The notes beneath the pieces are model-generated. The model was not told where the DNA came from. It saw only the letters and a program-made list of their open reading frames with translations, and searched no databases. Shown here one piece after another: positions 14,244 to 22,613 of a stretch of DNA of 33,895 bases (the first letter of the stretch is position 1; every line of letters starts with the position of its first letter). A program made the position numbers and the translations under genes. Source of the DNA: a virus. The DNA lies in the IMG/VR virus record IMGVR_UViG_3300023184_003014, positions 1-33,895 of that record; one strand, given 5' to 3'.

Positions 14244-16562
14244 ATGGCTGAATCACTATCCCCTGAAGAAATCCAACGTGCATTTGATGCGTATAACCAG
14301 GAACTTTTATTAACTGGTAGAGTAACTCGCGAAACAAAAATAGCGTTTGAAGACGCTCAAAAAGGCATAAGAAATTATACGTTTGAGCTGAATAAAAGTT
14401 TAAAAGCATTAGGCAATGCTAGTCTTGGTTTGGGTCAAGCCTTGCTCAAAGGTGAGCAAGGTGCGTCGGTATACAATAACAGTATTAATGCCACAGCAGA
14501 TGCATTAGAATCTTTTTTATCTAAATTTGGTATTTTTGGCAAACTACTTGGCACATTCCTGACTGCTGGATCTAGATACGTTTCTGAAGTTAACAAACAA
14601 AGCGATCAACTTTTTCAAACTTACCAGAAACTCAGTAAAGTAGGTGCAGCCAATGCTAGTGGACTGAGTGGCATTGCGGATACTGTGCAAAAATTTGGAA
14701 TGACGCTGAATGATGCAGATCTTGAAAAATTTACCAGTCTAATTTCAAACAATTCAGATGCATTAGCACGGTTAGGCGGCACTGTAAATCAAGGTGTCAA
14801 GACATTTAGCGATGTAGCAGACGGCATTCACAGAAGTGGATTACAAACTGAATTCCTGCGCATGGGAATGACTGTAGGAGATATCAACACTGGCATGGCC
14901 GGGTATCTCAAAATACAATCGTTAACTGGTGCCACAAACAAGATGACAACAGCACAGCTCACACAAGGAGCAGCTGATTATGTCAAACAATTAGATTTGC
15001 TAACCAAGCTAACTGGTAAATCTGCAGAAACTTTAATTAAAGAACAAGAAGAAGATTTAGCCAACGAACGATATGCATTAGTTCAGAGAGAACTAAAACA
15101 AAAAGCAGCCGAAGGTGATATAGAGGCATTAAAACAAGTAGCCCAGAATGAATTGCTCATGCGTCAAGACATGAGCAAAGAAACTAGAATTGCCATGCAA
15201 AATGCCATTGCTGGCTATGGTGCCAGCAGTGAAGAAGGTGCAAAGCTGATGAGAACTTCAGCAGACGCATTTAACAAGTTGGCATCGGGTACGTTTCAAG
15301 CTACCGATGTAATGGATCTTCTCAAACGTGACAGCAAAGCATATTTGGATCAATTTGGTTCGTTAGGTAAAGCCACAGGCGATTTAAGTAAAACATTCTT
15401 GAGTGTTCAGGATGCCATGAAGTTTGAAGGACTTAAAGGCACAGCAGAAGAACGGATGGCAACAGCAAAAGCCGAACAAGAAGCACAAAAGAAAAATACC
15501 GAAGCAGCAGTAGCCAATCAAGTGGCGCTGCGTCAAGAACAAGTTGAAACTACCAAAGCAGCACAAAATCTCATAACCAAAGGATTGGATCCAGTCACTG
15601 GGGCTATGTCAAAACTGGCTGGAATTACAGAAAAAGTTGCCACATCGTTGCCAGGAACTGGAAAAAATGTAGGAACATCAGGTACTGGTCGTGGAAATGA
15701 GCAAGCTGCTGGAATTCTTGGAACAACTAAAGCAGTTCCAAACGCCGCTCCGGCAGCGTCGGCAGCACCTGCGGCAGCACCTGCGGCAGCACCTGCGGCA
15801 GCACCTGCGGCAGCACCGGCACCGGCACCAAGCTCTGCTCCACCGCCTCCTCCAGCACCAGCACCAGCACCGCCTCCGCCTGCACCTACCGCAGCACCGG
15901 CTGCAACACCAGTTTCGTCAACTCAACCGTCTACTGGTGATCTAGCTAACTTATTAAAATTCACCGGTAACACCGGAAGTAAAAGTAATTTTAATGATCT
16001 AAACGCACAACTAAAACAAGCTGTGATGCAAGCTGGTGCAGAATACAATAAGGTAACTGGTAAAAATCTCATTATAAACAGTGCAAAACGTGATCCCGAA
16101 GACCAAAAAAGACTATATGATGAAACTGTAGCAGCAGGTCGCCCCGGAATAGGGCCTAGTGGTATGGCAGTAGGCAAACCAGGAAATAGTCTACATGAAC
16201 GCGGTATGGCGGTTGATATACAACAAGGCAAAGGCGACCAAGTAGCAATTGATTTGTTAAACAAACAAAACTTGTATCAGAAAGTTCCAAAAGATCCTGT
16301 GCATTTTCAATACGGCGCCAGAGAAGGTGGTGTGCTGTCTGGACCCAAGTCAGGATACACTGTTCAAGCACATGGTGACGAAGCAATGATTCCACTATCG
16401 GGTGGTAGAACTATTCCAGTAGAAATGCCAGCACTCACAGCCAGCATGAATGGACAAATTGGTTTGTTGCAGTTGCAAAGTGAACAAATGGCAGAACTGA
16501 TTGATTTAATGCGCAGCAACAACGGAATCAGTTCAAAGATACTTCAAGCATCCAAGGCCTAA
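14244..16562 (+). CDS. Tape-measure-like virion protein with C-terminal M15 (VanY-like) peptidase
   Basis: This protein is 772 residues from ATG 14244; an in-frame ATG at 14208 would overlap gp26 and is rejected. Residues 1-490 are helical and coiled, with a small hydrophobic segment (FGIFGKLLGTFLTAG, about 89-103) and Ala/Gln/Lys-rich helices, as in tail tape-measure or internal virion proteins. Residues about 499-562 are a Pro/Ala-rich linker. Residues 565-700 match M15 D-Ala-D-Ala carboxypeptidase/endopeptidase: a Ser-x-x-Arg strand with Gln, SLHERGMAVD (H651, D658) and DPVHFQ (H687) supply the zinc and catalytic ligands. A Gly-rich tail follows. It probably cuts peptidoglycan during DNA injection. 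The domain order is clear; the tape-measure name rests on architecture only. Confidence 0.8.
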   Translation: MAESLSPEEIQRAFDAYNQELLLTGRVTRETKIAFEDAQKGIRNYTFELNKSLKALGNASLGLGQALLKGEQGASVYNNSINATADALESFLSKFGIFGKLLGTFLTAGSRYVSEVNKQSDQLFQTYQKLSKVGAANASGLSGIADTVQKFGMTLNDADLEKFTSLISNNSDALARLGGTVNQGVKTFSDVADGIHRSGLQTEFLRMGMTVGDINTGMAGYLKIQSLTGATNKMTTAQLTQGAADYVKQLDLLTKLTGKSAETLIKEQEEDLANERYALVQRELKQKAAEGDIEALKQVAQNELLMRQDMSKETRIAMQNAIAGYGASSEEGAKLMRTSADAFNKLASGTFQATDVMDLLKRDSKAYLDQFGSLGKATGDLSKTFLSVQDAMKFEGLKGTAEERMATAKAEQEAQKKNTEAAVANQVALRQEQVETTKAAQNLITKGLDPVTGAMSKLAGITEKVATSLPGTGKNVGTSGTGRGNEQAAGILGTTKAVPNAAPAASAAPAAAPAAAPAAAPAAAPAPAPSSAPPPPPAPAPAPPPPAPTAAPAATPVSSTQPSTGDLANLLKFTGNTGSKSNFNDLNAQLKQAVMQAGAEYNKVTGKNLIINSAKRDPEDQKRLYDETVAAGRPGIGPSGMAVGKPGNSLHERGMAVDIQQGKGDQVAIDLLNKQNLYQKVPKDPVHFQYGAREGGVLSGPKSGYTVQAHGDEAMIPLSGGRTIPVEMPALTASMNGQIGLLQLQSEQMAELIDLMRSNNGISSKILQASKA
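15761..15820 (+). repeat. 12-bp tandem repeat encoding the Ala-Ala-Pro-Ala linker
   Basis: Five consecutive copies of a 12-bp unit (GGCAGCACCTGC) encode an Ala/Pro linker between the helical region and the M15 peptidase. The last copy is degenerate and runs into a longer Pro/Ala stretch. The units are near-identical at DNA level, indicating slippage-type expansion. Confidence 0.85.
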
Positions 16563-16563
16563 C

Positions 16564-16571
16564 GGTAAATA
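16564..16571 (+). promoter_or_regulatory. Candidate late promoter for portal gene
   Basis: GGTAAATA lies 2 bases after the stop of the M15 gene. With its last base as -6, the start would be at 16577, two bases before the portal ATG, so the mRNA would be nearly leaderless. There is no Shine-Dalgarno sequence. Confidence 0.45.
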
Positions 16572-16578
16572 GTACACT

Positions 16579-18366
16579 ATGGCCGACAACAAAAATTCTG
16601 GTAACAACAAGTCCGGGTGGAAAAAATACTTTAAAGTAGCAGATCTATCTGGGCAAATGAGTCCAATTTCTGGCGGAAGAGATTCTGGCTTACCTGGATA
16701 TGGACGCAACGATGGCAGAACCAATTCTGCCGAAACTGACTTTAGTTTCCGCAACTATGCCAGCCGATTGCCAGAAGTTTACTCTGGCCATCCCAATCGT
16801 ATTGAACGTTACAACCAGTATGAGAGCATGGACACAGACTCAGAAATCAATGCATGTTTGGACATTATTTCAGAGTTCTCTACACAGTTGAATGAACAAA
16901 ATCAAACGCCATTTGAAGTCAAATACAACGATGATCCAACTGATCACGAAGTAGAAATCATTCGCAAGCAGATGCAACAATGGGTCAAGCTGAACAAGCT
17001 GGACCAGCGCATATTCAAACTGTTTCGTAATACAATCAAGTACGGCGATCAGATTTTTGTACGTGATCCAGAATCGTTTGAAATGTACTGGGTAGACATG
17101 AGCAAGGTGTCTCGAGTGATTGTGAATGAATCAGAAGGCAAGCGTCCAGAACAGTACATCATTCGTGACATCAACCCCAACTTTCAAAATCTAACTGTGG
17201 CAGCAAAAACTACCACAGACTTCATGGTAAACCCACCCACTGGTAGCAGTTATCAGCAGGGTGGCGGATACAATGCACCCAACACATCCATGACTGGTAC
17301 CAGCCGTTTCAGCCGCGCTGTGAACGAAACTTGTATTGATGCCAAACACGTAGTACATCTGAGCTTGAACGAAGGTTTAGATTCTTTCTGGCCATTTGGC
17401 AAAAGCATTTTGGAAAACATTTTCAAAGTTTTCAAACAAAAAGAACTGCTAGAAGATGCGCTGTTGATATATCGAGTGCAACGTGCGCCAGAGCGCAGAG
17501 TGTTCAAAATTGACGTGGGCAACATGCCGTCACACTTGGCCATGCAGTTTGTGGAACGTGTAAAAAACGAAATGCACCAGCGTAGAATCCCTAGCTTTGG
17601 CGGTGGTGGACAAAACATCATGGACAGCAGTTATAATCCGCTGTCAATCAACGAAGACTTCTTCTTTCCCACAGGGGCAGACGGACGTGGCTCATCAGTT
17701 GATGTATTGCCAGGTGGACAAAACCTAGGCGAAATTGACGATTTAAAGTATTTTAACAACAAAATGGCTCGCGGTTTGCGTGTGCCATCCAGCTATTTGC
17801 CCACTGGTCCAGACGATTCGGACCGTGTGACCAGTGATGGTAGAGTGGGTACAGCTCTTATTCAAGAGTATCGTTTCAACCAGTATTGCGAACGTTTACA
17901 AGCGTTGATTATGCAAAAACTTGATGATGAATTCAAGATGTTTTTGAAATGGCGCGGATTTAACATTGACTCTGGCTTGTTTGCACTGAAGTTTAATCCC
18001 CCACAAAACTTTGCCAGCTATCGCCAAAGTGAACTGGACAACACTAGAATCACTGCTTTCCAGGCCATGGAACAAATTCCCTACATGAGCAAGCGTTTTA
18101 TGTTGGAACGTTTCTTGGGCCTAAGCGAAGACGAAATACAAAAGAACGAAAAAATGTGGAGAGAAGAGCGCGATACTCCAGAATTGCAAACCACACAAGG
18201 ACAAGATTTACGTTCTATTGGCGTTACTCCTGCTGGCATTGAGTCGGATATTGCTACCGGCGAGGAAATGATGGATCTTGGTGCGCCAGGACAAGAAGTT
18301 GCACCTCCAGGTGGTCAAATGCCACAGCCTGCAACCGGAAGCCTGCCTGCACCGTCGGGCGTATAA
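16579..18366 (+). CDS. 20: T4 gp20-like portal vertex protein
   Basis: This is a 595-residue portal protein. Recognisable T4 gp20 features are the YNQYESMDTDSEINACLDIISE helix region (about residues 76-97), KYGDQIFVRDPES, the IRDINPNF segment, LNEGLDSFWPFGKSILE, IYRVQRAPERRVFKIDVGNMP (split by a short loop) and LKYFNNKMARGLRVPSSYLP. T4 gp20 is 524 aa; the extra length is partly a Gly/Ser-rich loop near 220-240 and a Pro/Gly-rich C-terminal tail. Twelve copies form the ring at one capsid vertex through which DNA is packaged and to which the tail attaches. It heads the head-gene block in the T4 order 20-67-68-21-22-23. Confidence 0.96.
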   Translation: MADNKNSGNNKSGWKKYFKVADLSGQMSPISGGRDSGLPGYGRNDGRTNSAETDFSFRNYASRLPEVYSGHPNRIERYNQYESMDTDSEINACLDIISEFSTQLNEQNQTPFEVKYNDDPTDHEVEIIRKQMQQWVKLNKLDQRIFKLFRNTIKYGDQIFVRDPESFEMYWVDMSKVSRVIVNESEGKRPEQYIIRDINPNFQNLTVAAKTTTDFMVNPPTGSSYQQGGGYNAPNTSMTGTSRFSRAVNETCIDAKHVVHLSLNEGLDSFWPFGKSILENIFKVFKQKELLEDALLIYRVQRAPERRVFKIDVGNMPSHLAMQFVERVKNEMHQRRIPSFGGGGQNIMDSSYNPLSINEDFFFPTGADGRGSSVDVLPGGQNLGEIDDLKYFNNKMARGLRVPSSYLPTGPDDSDRVTSDGRVGTALIQEYRFNQYCERLQALIMQKLDDEFKMFLKWRGFNIDSGLFALKFNPPQNFASYRQSELDNTRITAFQAMEQIPYMSKRFMLERFLGLSEDEIQKNEKMWREERDTPELQTTQGQDLRSIGVTPAGIESDIATGEEMMDLGAPGQEVAPPGGQMPQPATGSLPAPSGV

Positions 18367-18369
18367 ATA
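18362..18369 (+). promoter_or_regulatory. Perfect T4 late promoter octamer TATAAATA
   Basis: The octamer is an exact match to the T4 consensus and overlaps the portal stop codon. With -6 at its last base, the start falls at 18375, the A of the next ATG, so the transcript would be leaderless. The match is exact; a chance occurrence cannot be excluded. Confidence 0.5.
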
Positions 18370-18374
18370 ATATC

Positions 18375-18593
18375 ATGATACTGAACGAGCTCTACGAAAG
18401 ATCCCCATCAGCGTTTCAAGACCTAAGTCAAGACAACACGCAGCCAAAACTTGGCGATCTTCGCAAGACAAAAATCACATTAAAACAGTTGAATAAATTG
18501 CGTAAAATGCAAGACACACGATCATACGAGTACAACGACAAGCTCAAATTGATCCGCAAACAATATGCGCCTCCGGCTCAGCCTGTGGCGTAA
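18375..18593 (+). CDS. Small prohead-core-position protein (gp67-like position)
   Basis: This 72-residue protein lies between the portal and the acidic core protein, where T4 encodes gp67 (80 aa) and gp68. The visible core is RKTKITLKQLNKLRKMQ followed by YEYNDKLKLIRKQY, a basic amphipathic helix, and the end is Pro/Ala-rich. Sequence similarity to T4 gp67, which is acidic, is not evident, so the analogy is positional only. This small gene is a constant neighbour of gp20 in aquatic T4-likes. It has no Shine-Dalgarno sequence and lies directly downstream of a perfect TATAAATA. Confidence 0.7.
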   Translation: MILNELYERSPSAFQDLSQDNTQPKLGDLRKTKITLKQLNKLRKMQDTRSYEYNDKLKLIRKQYAPPAQPVA

Positions 18594-18647
18594 TATTACT
18601 CATTTGTTGCAAAAACACACCATAAACCGCTGAGTTTTTGCCTTTAA

Positions 18648-18655
18648 AGTAAATA
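18648..18655 (+). promoter_or_regulatory. Late promoter with 5'-hairpin leader for the acidic core protein
   Basis: AGTAAATA at this position predicts a start near 18661. The leader then contains TAGATT (18662-18667) pairing with AATCTA (18681-18686), a hairpin beginning at about +2, followed by a strong AGGAG at 18701-18705. Upstream, GCAAAAAC (18609-18616) can pair with GTTTTTGC (18634-18641), a possible attenuator-like hairpin. Confidence 0.5.
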
Positions 18656-18712
18656 TAGGTATAGATTTGCCAGGTTAGCGAATCTACCCAACATACTTAT
18701 AGGAGCTATTAA

Positions 18713-19555
18713 ATGAGCAACAATCGTTTTGAACAACTGATCGAATACGTCATCAATGACGAAACCGCAAAAGCAAAAGAATTATTCCATCAAATAGTGG
18801 TGGAAAAAAGCCGCGCTATCTATGAAGACCTCATGGAAAAAGAAGAAGTAGACGAAGACAACGCTATGGGCGAAGAACCCACAGAAGTTGACACAGACAT
18901 GAGTGAAGACATGGGCGGAAGCCAAGCTGCTGACATGATTGACGACGTTGAAACTGAAGAATCAGGCATGGCAGAAGATGACGAGACTGACGCTGAATTT
19001 GACGACGGCGCAGAAGAAATGGGTCATGACATGACCAGCGATATTGAAGACGAACATGACGGCGAAGGCAATATTGAAAATCGCGTGGTTGATCTTGAAG
19101 ACAAATTAGACGAACTTATGGCTGAATTTGAAGCCATGATGGGCGGCGATGACGGCATGGGCAGCGAAATGGGCGGTATGGATGACACTCCTGACATGTC
19201 TGGTATTGAAGTTCAAGACGACGAGTTTGAAACAGAAAGCCAAATGATGCCAATGGAAGAAGCTATCAGCTTAAAAGCAGCCCCAAAGCCAGTGACTTCT
19301 GAAGAAGGTGGCGTCAACAAGAAGTCCACAGTGGCCGCTAACAGTGGTGCAGCCGGTATGGCCAGCAAGCCAGTTCACACAACTGGTGACACAGCACACG
19401 GTCGTCCAGCACCATCCACAAAAGAATTGATTGGTAGAGTGGGTAATACACCTGCTCAATCAACACAAGGTCTCAAGCCTGCTACCAAGCCAACTAATGG
19501 TCAAGCTGCTGGCGTAAACACAAAGAGTCCATTGCCAGGCGGCCGTAAAGGCTAA
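18713..19555 (+). CDS. Acidic prohead core protein (gp68-like position)
   Basis: This is a 280-residue protein. Residues 1-40 are a basic/helical start (EQLIEYVINDETAKAKELFHQ), residues 40-175 are extremely Asp/Glu/Met/Gly-rich, and the last 95 residues are a Lys/Thr/Gly/Pro-rich, mostly disordered tail. Acidic internal core proteins are assembled around the scaffold and cleaved in T4-like proheads. The gene sits between the portal and the protease, where T4 gp68 lies, but is longer than gp68 (141 aa), so homology is only inferred. It has a strong AGGAG ribosome site at 18701-18705 and its own late-type promoter, suggesting high expression. Its stop is 6 bp before gp21. Confidence 0.75.
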   Translation: MSNNRFEQLIEYVINDETAKAKELFHQIVVEKSRAIYEDLMEKEEVDEDNAMGEEPTEVDTDMSEDMGGSQAADMIDDVETEESGMAEDDETDAEFDDGAEEMGHDMTSDIEDEHDGEGNIENRVVDLEDKLDELMAEFEAMMGGDDGMGSEMGGMDDTPDMSGIEVQDDEFETESQMMPMEEAISLKAAPKPVTSEEGGVNKKSTVAANSGAAGMASKPVHTTGDTAHGRPAPSTKELIGRVGNTPAQSTQGLKPATKPTNGQAAGVNTKSPLPGGRKG

Positions 19556-19561
19556 TTTACC

Positions 19562-20200
19562 ATGGTAACGTATTTACAGGAACATCTTAATTTTAATCAG
19601 GCCAAGATTCGCATCTTGTCTGAAGATAGTCCTGACGGCAAAGGAAAAACACTGTTCATGGAAGGTATATGCATTGAAGGCGGAGTAAAAAACGCCAACG
19701 AACGTGTATACCCTGTGAACGAAATTTCTCGAGCAGTAGATACTATCAACAAACAAATTGTTGAAGGCTACAGTGTAATGGGTGAAGTAGATCACCCAGA
19801 TGATCTCAAAATTAATTTAGATCGTGTGAGTCACATTATTGAAAAAATGTGGATGGACGGACACTGCGGCTATGGAAAATTAAGAATATTACCCACCCCA
19901 ATGGGACAACTGGTCAAGACCATGTTAGACTCGGGTGTAAAACTAGGGGTTTCGAGTCGTGGTTCGGGCAACGTGAACGACGGCAACGGACATGTCAGTG
20001 ACTTTGAAATAGTCACTGTTGATGTTGTTGCTCAACCCAGTGCTCCTCATGCATATCCTAGAGCCATCTATGAAGGACTTCTTAACATGAAGTATGGTCA
20101 TAAAGTTTTAGAAATAGCCAAGGATGCTGGCAAAGACAACAAGGTACAAAGATACTTGAGCGGCGAGATAACTCGTTTGATCAAAGATCTTAAAATATAA
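19562..20200 (+). CDS. 21: T4 gp21-like prohead protease
   Basis: This 212-residue serine protease matches T4 gp21 (212 aa). Motifs are a GICIEGGVKNANERVYP start, GEVDHPDD (catalytic H78), GVSSRGSG (nucleophile among S131/S132) and the ending strand of the FEIVTVDVVAQPSAPHAYP type. The enzyme assembles inside the prohead and cuts gp22, gp23 and core proteins at sites ending in (L/I)-x-E. The ATG lies 7 bp after the previous gene, with no Shine-Dalgarno sequence but no alternative start nearby. The gene order acidic core - protease - scaffold - capsid equals T4. Confidence 0.95.
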   Translation: MVTYLQEHLNFNQAKIRILSEDSPDGKGKTLFMEGICIEGGVKNANERVYPVNEISRAVDTINKQIVEGYSVMGEVDHPDDLKINLDRVSHIIEKMWMDGHCGYGKLRILPTPMGQLVKTMLDSGVKLGVSSRGSGNVNDGNGHVSDFEIVTVDVVAQPSAPHAYPRAIYEGLLNMKYGHKVLEIAKDAGKDNKVQRYLSGEITRLIKDLKI

Positions 20201-20209
20201 GGAGAGACT

Positions 20210-21298
20210 ATGTTAGATAGTTTAAAACCATTTCTAGATAGCGAACTGATCAACGAGGAAACTCGCAGTGCTATCAGTGAAGCGTGGGAAACCCAAATCA
20301 CTGAAGCACGTGAACAGGTTCGTGTAGAGCTCCGCGAGGAATTTGCACAACGCTATGAACACGACAAGACAGTGATGGTAGAAGCCTTAGACAAAATGGT
20401 AACAGAAGGTCTCGCAGGAGAATTGGCTCAAGTTATTGCTGAAAAGCAATCACTGGCCGAAGACCGCGTCAAATTCCAAACCAGCATGAAAGAATCAGCC
20501 ACAAAGTTCAACAGCTTTATGGTTACCAAACTTGCTGAAGAAATTGGCGAACTGCGCAAAGACCGCAAGATGCACTCCGAAGGAATCAATAAACTTGAGA
20601 ACTTTGTGGTGCATGCATTGGCACGTGAAATTCAAGAATTCTCACAAGACAAACGTGACGTGGTGGAAACCAAGGTACGTTTGGTACGTGAAGCACGTGG
20701 CAAACTTGAACAACTCAAATCACGATTCGTAAAAGAATCCGCTGAGAAGATGAGTCAAGCTGTTAGCAAGCATCTCAAGGCCGAACTCACACAATTGCAC
20801 GAAGACATCAAAGTTGCTCGCGAGAACAATTTTGGTCGTCGTATTTTTGAAGCATACGCAGCAGAATTTGGAGCAACTCACTTAAATGAGAACGCTGAAG
20901 TTCGTAAACTGCAAACTATGGTTGCTGCAAAGAATCGTCAATTGGGCGAAGCCATCAAACTCAGCCAGAAAGCAAAAGTTCTAGTTGAGTCAAAAGAACG
21001 CGAAATACGAATGATTCGTGAAACCAATGAGCGTGACAGCACATTGGATGAACTGCTACGTCCCTTAAACAAGGAAAAGCAAGAAGTCATGCGTAATTTG
21101 CTCGAAAGTGTCCAAACTACCCGTTTGAAAAACGCATTCGAAAAGTATCTACCAGCTGTACTAGCTGATAACAAACCAACAAGTAGCCGTAAAGTGATTG
21201 TTGAGAGTGTGTCTGAAGTAACTGGTGATAAATCTGCCCGTAGCCCCGAAGAAGACCGTTCCAACGTGATCGACATCAAGCGCCTGGCAGGGCTCTAA
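20210..21298 (+). CDS. 22: T4 gp22-like prohead scaffolding protein
   Basis: This 362-residue protein is almost entirely charged helix with heptad-like Glu/Lys/Leu/Ala patterns, as expected for the coiled-coil scaffold gp22 (269 aa in T4). The position between gp21 and gp23, and a GGAGAG ribosome site just before the ATG, support the call. Several (L/I)-x-E triplets are potential gp21 cleavage sites. It shapes the capsid interior and is degraded during maturation. The helical composition is seen; the homology is mainly from synteny. Confidence 0.88.
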   Translation: MLDSLKPFLDSELINEETRSAISEAWETQITEAREQVRVELREEFAQRYEHDKTVMVEALDKMVTEGLAGELAQVIAEKQSLAEDRVKFQTSMKESATKFNSFMVTKLAEEIGELRKDRKMHSEGINKLENFVVHALAREIQEFSQDKRDVVETKVRLVREARGKLEQLKSRFVKESAEKMSQAVSKHLKAELTQLHEDIKVARENNFGRRIFEAYAAEFGATHLNENAEVRKLQTMVAAKNRQLGEAIKLSQKAKVLVESKEREIRMIRETNERDSTLDELLRPLNKEKQEVMRNLLESVQTTRLKNAFEKYLPAVLADNKPTSSRKVIVESVSEVTGDKSARSPEEDRSNVIDIKRLAGL

Positions 21299-21319
21299 AA
21301 ACATAATAAGGAGACTTAA

Positions 21320-22531
21320 ATGTCACAAAATCTATTAGAATCTCGTTGGGACGATACCAAAGAAGCCCTTCTTGAAGGACTCAAAGGTAGCAAGCGTAAC
21401 AACATGAGTGTGATCTTAGAAAACACTCGCAAGTACTTGAAAGAAAACGCAACAGGCGGCTCAACCGGTAGTGGCAACATTGCTACACTGAATCGCGTTA
21501 TTCTTCCAGTTATCCGTCGCGTGATGCCAACTGTTATTGCTAACGAGTTGGTTGGTGTTCAGCCTATGACTGGCCCAGTTGGTCAAATTCACACCTTGCG
21601 TGTGCGTTACGCCAACACCATGAACGACAACTCAGCAGCCGCTACTAGCACCGCTGCTGGCCAAGAAGCATTGAGCCCATTCTTGATTGCTCAGGCTTAT
21701 TCTTCAGCAAGCTCAGTGAGTGCTGGTGTGGTTAGCCCAACCCAGAACATCTACACTGGTGCTAACACAGCAGTGTTAGAAGGCTCCGGCGGTCGTCAGA
21801 TCTCCGTGCAGATCCTGAAACAAGCTGTTGAAGCTAAGACACGTAAGTTGCAAGCTCGTTGGACATTTGAAGCTGCTCAAGACGCACAAGCCATGCATGG
21901 TATTGACGTTGAAGCAGAGATCATGGCTGCTCTTGCACAAGAGATTACAGCTGAGATTGACCAAGAAATCTTGTTGAGTCTGCGTTCATTGGCCACAACT
22001 GAATTCACATACAACCAAGCTACTGTTTCAGGTACAGCTACATTCGTTGGTGACGAACACGCCGCTTTGGCAGTGTTGATCAACCGTGTTGCTAACTTGA
22101 TCGCTCAGCGTACACGTCGTGGCGCTGGTAACTACGCTGTTGTGAGTTCAGCTGCGTTGACAGTGTTGCAAAGTGCAACAACTTCAGCTTTTGCTCGTAC
22201 CACAGAAGGCACCTTCGAAGCACCTACAAACACCAAGTTTGTTGGTACATTGAACGGTTCTATGAGAGTGTTTGTTGACAGCTATGCCAGCGATACAACT
22301 CCAGTTCTGGTTGGCTACAAAGGCTCTTCAGAAGCTGACGCTCCTGCATTCTACTGCCCATACATTCCTTTGATGAGCAGTGGCGTTGTGTTGGATCCAA
22401 CAACCTTTGAACCAGTGGTGTCATTCATGACACGTTATGGTTTCATCGAGTTGACCAACACCGCAAGTTCATTCGGCAATGCCGGTGACTATGTTGGCGA
22501 GATTGCCGTTTCGAATTTGAGTTTCAGCTAA
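21320..22531 (+). CDS. 23: T4 gp23-like major capsid protein
   Basis: This 403-residue protein has the gp23 signature NRVILPVIRRVMPTVIANEL followed by VGVQPMTGPVGQIHTLRVRY, and later LEAKTRKLQARWTFE-type and AMHGIDVEAEIMAAL segments. Length is between T4 gp23 (521 aa) and other aquatic gp23 proteins; the insertion domain of T4 is missing. A gp21-type cleavage site, L-K-E at 40-42, lies before a Gly/Ser/Thr-rich stretch, so the mature protein would begin at residue 43. A strong AAGGAG (21308-21313) is spaced 6 bp from the ATG, and the gene is followed by a strong terminator, both consistent with very high expression. Confidence 0.97.
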   Translation: MSQNLLESRWDDTKEALLEGLKGSKRNNMSVILENTRKYLKENATGGSTGSGNIATLNRVILPVIRRVMPTVIANELVGVQPMTGPVGQIHTLRVRYANTMNDNSAAATSTAAGQEALSPFLIAQAYSSASSVSAGVVSPTQNIYTGANTAVLEGSGGRQISVQILKQAVEAKTRKLQARWTFEAAQDAQAMHGIDVEAEIMAALAQEITAEIDQEILLSLRSLATTEFTYNQATVSGTATFVGDEHAALAVLINRVANLIAQRTRRGAGNYAVVSSAALTVLQSATTSAFARTTEGTFEAPTNTKFVGTLNGSMRVFVDSYASDTTPVLVGYKGSSEADAPAFYCPYIPLMSSGVVLDPTTFEPVVSFMTRYGFIELTNTASSFGNAGDYVGEIAVSNLSFS

Positions 22532-22556
22532 TCTTCGATTGGTATTTTACCAAATC

Positions 22557-22582
22557 AAAAAAGGGCCGCAAGGCCCTTTTTT
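22557..22582 (+). terminator. Rho-independent terminator of the head-gene block
   Basis: An 11-bp perfect stem, AAAAAAGGGCC paired with GGCCCTTTTTT, is closed by a GCAA tetraloop and includes the T-run. It lies 26 bp after the gp23 stop. Confidence 0.95.
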
Positions 22583-22613
22583 GTTGGCTGTAATTTTTAA
22601 CAATATATAAAAG

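Noticed and set aside
15691-15945. 84-codon frame rich in Gln/His/Arg
   Set aside because: It is the +1 frame of the Ala/Pro linker repeat of the M15 protein.
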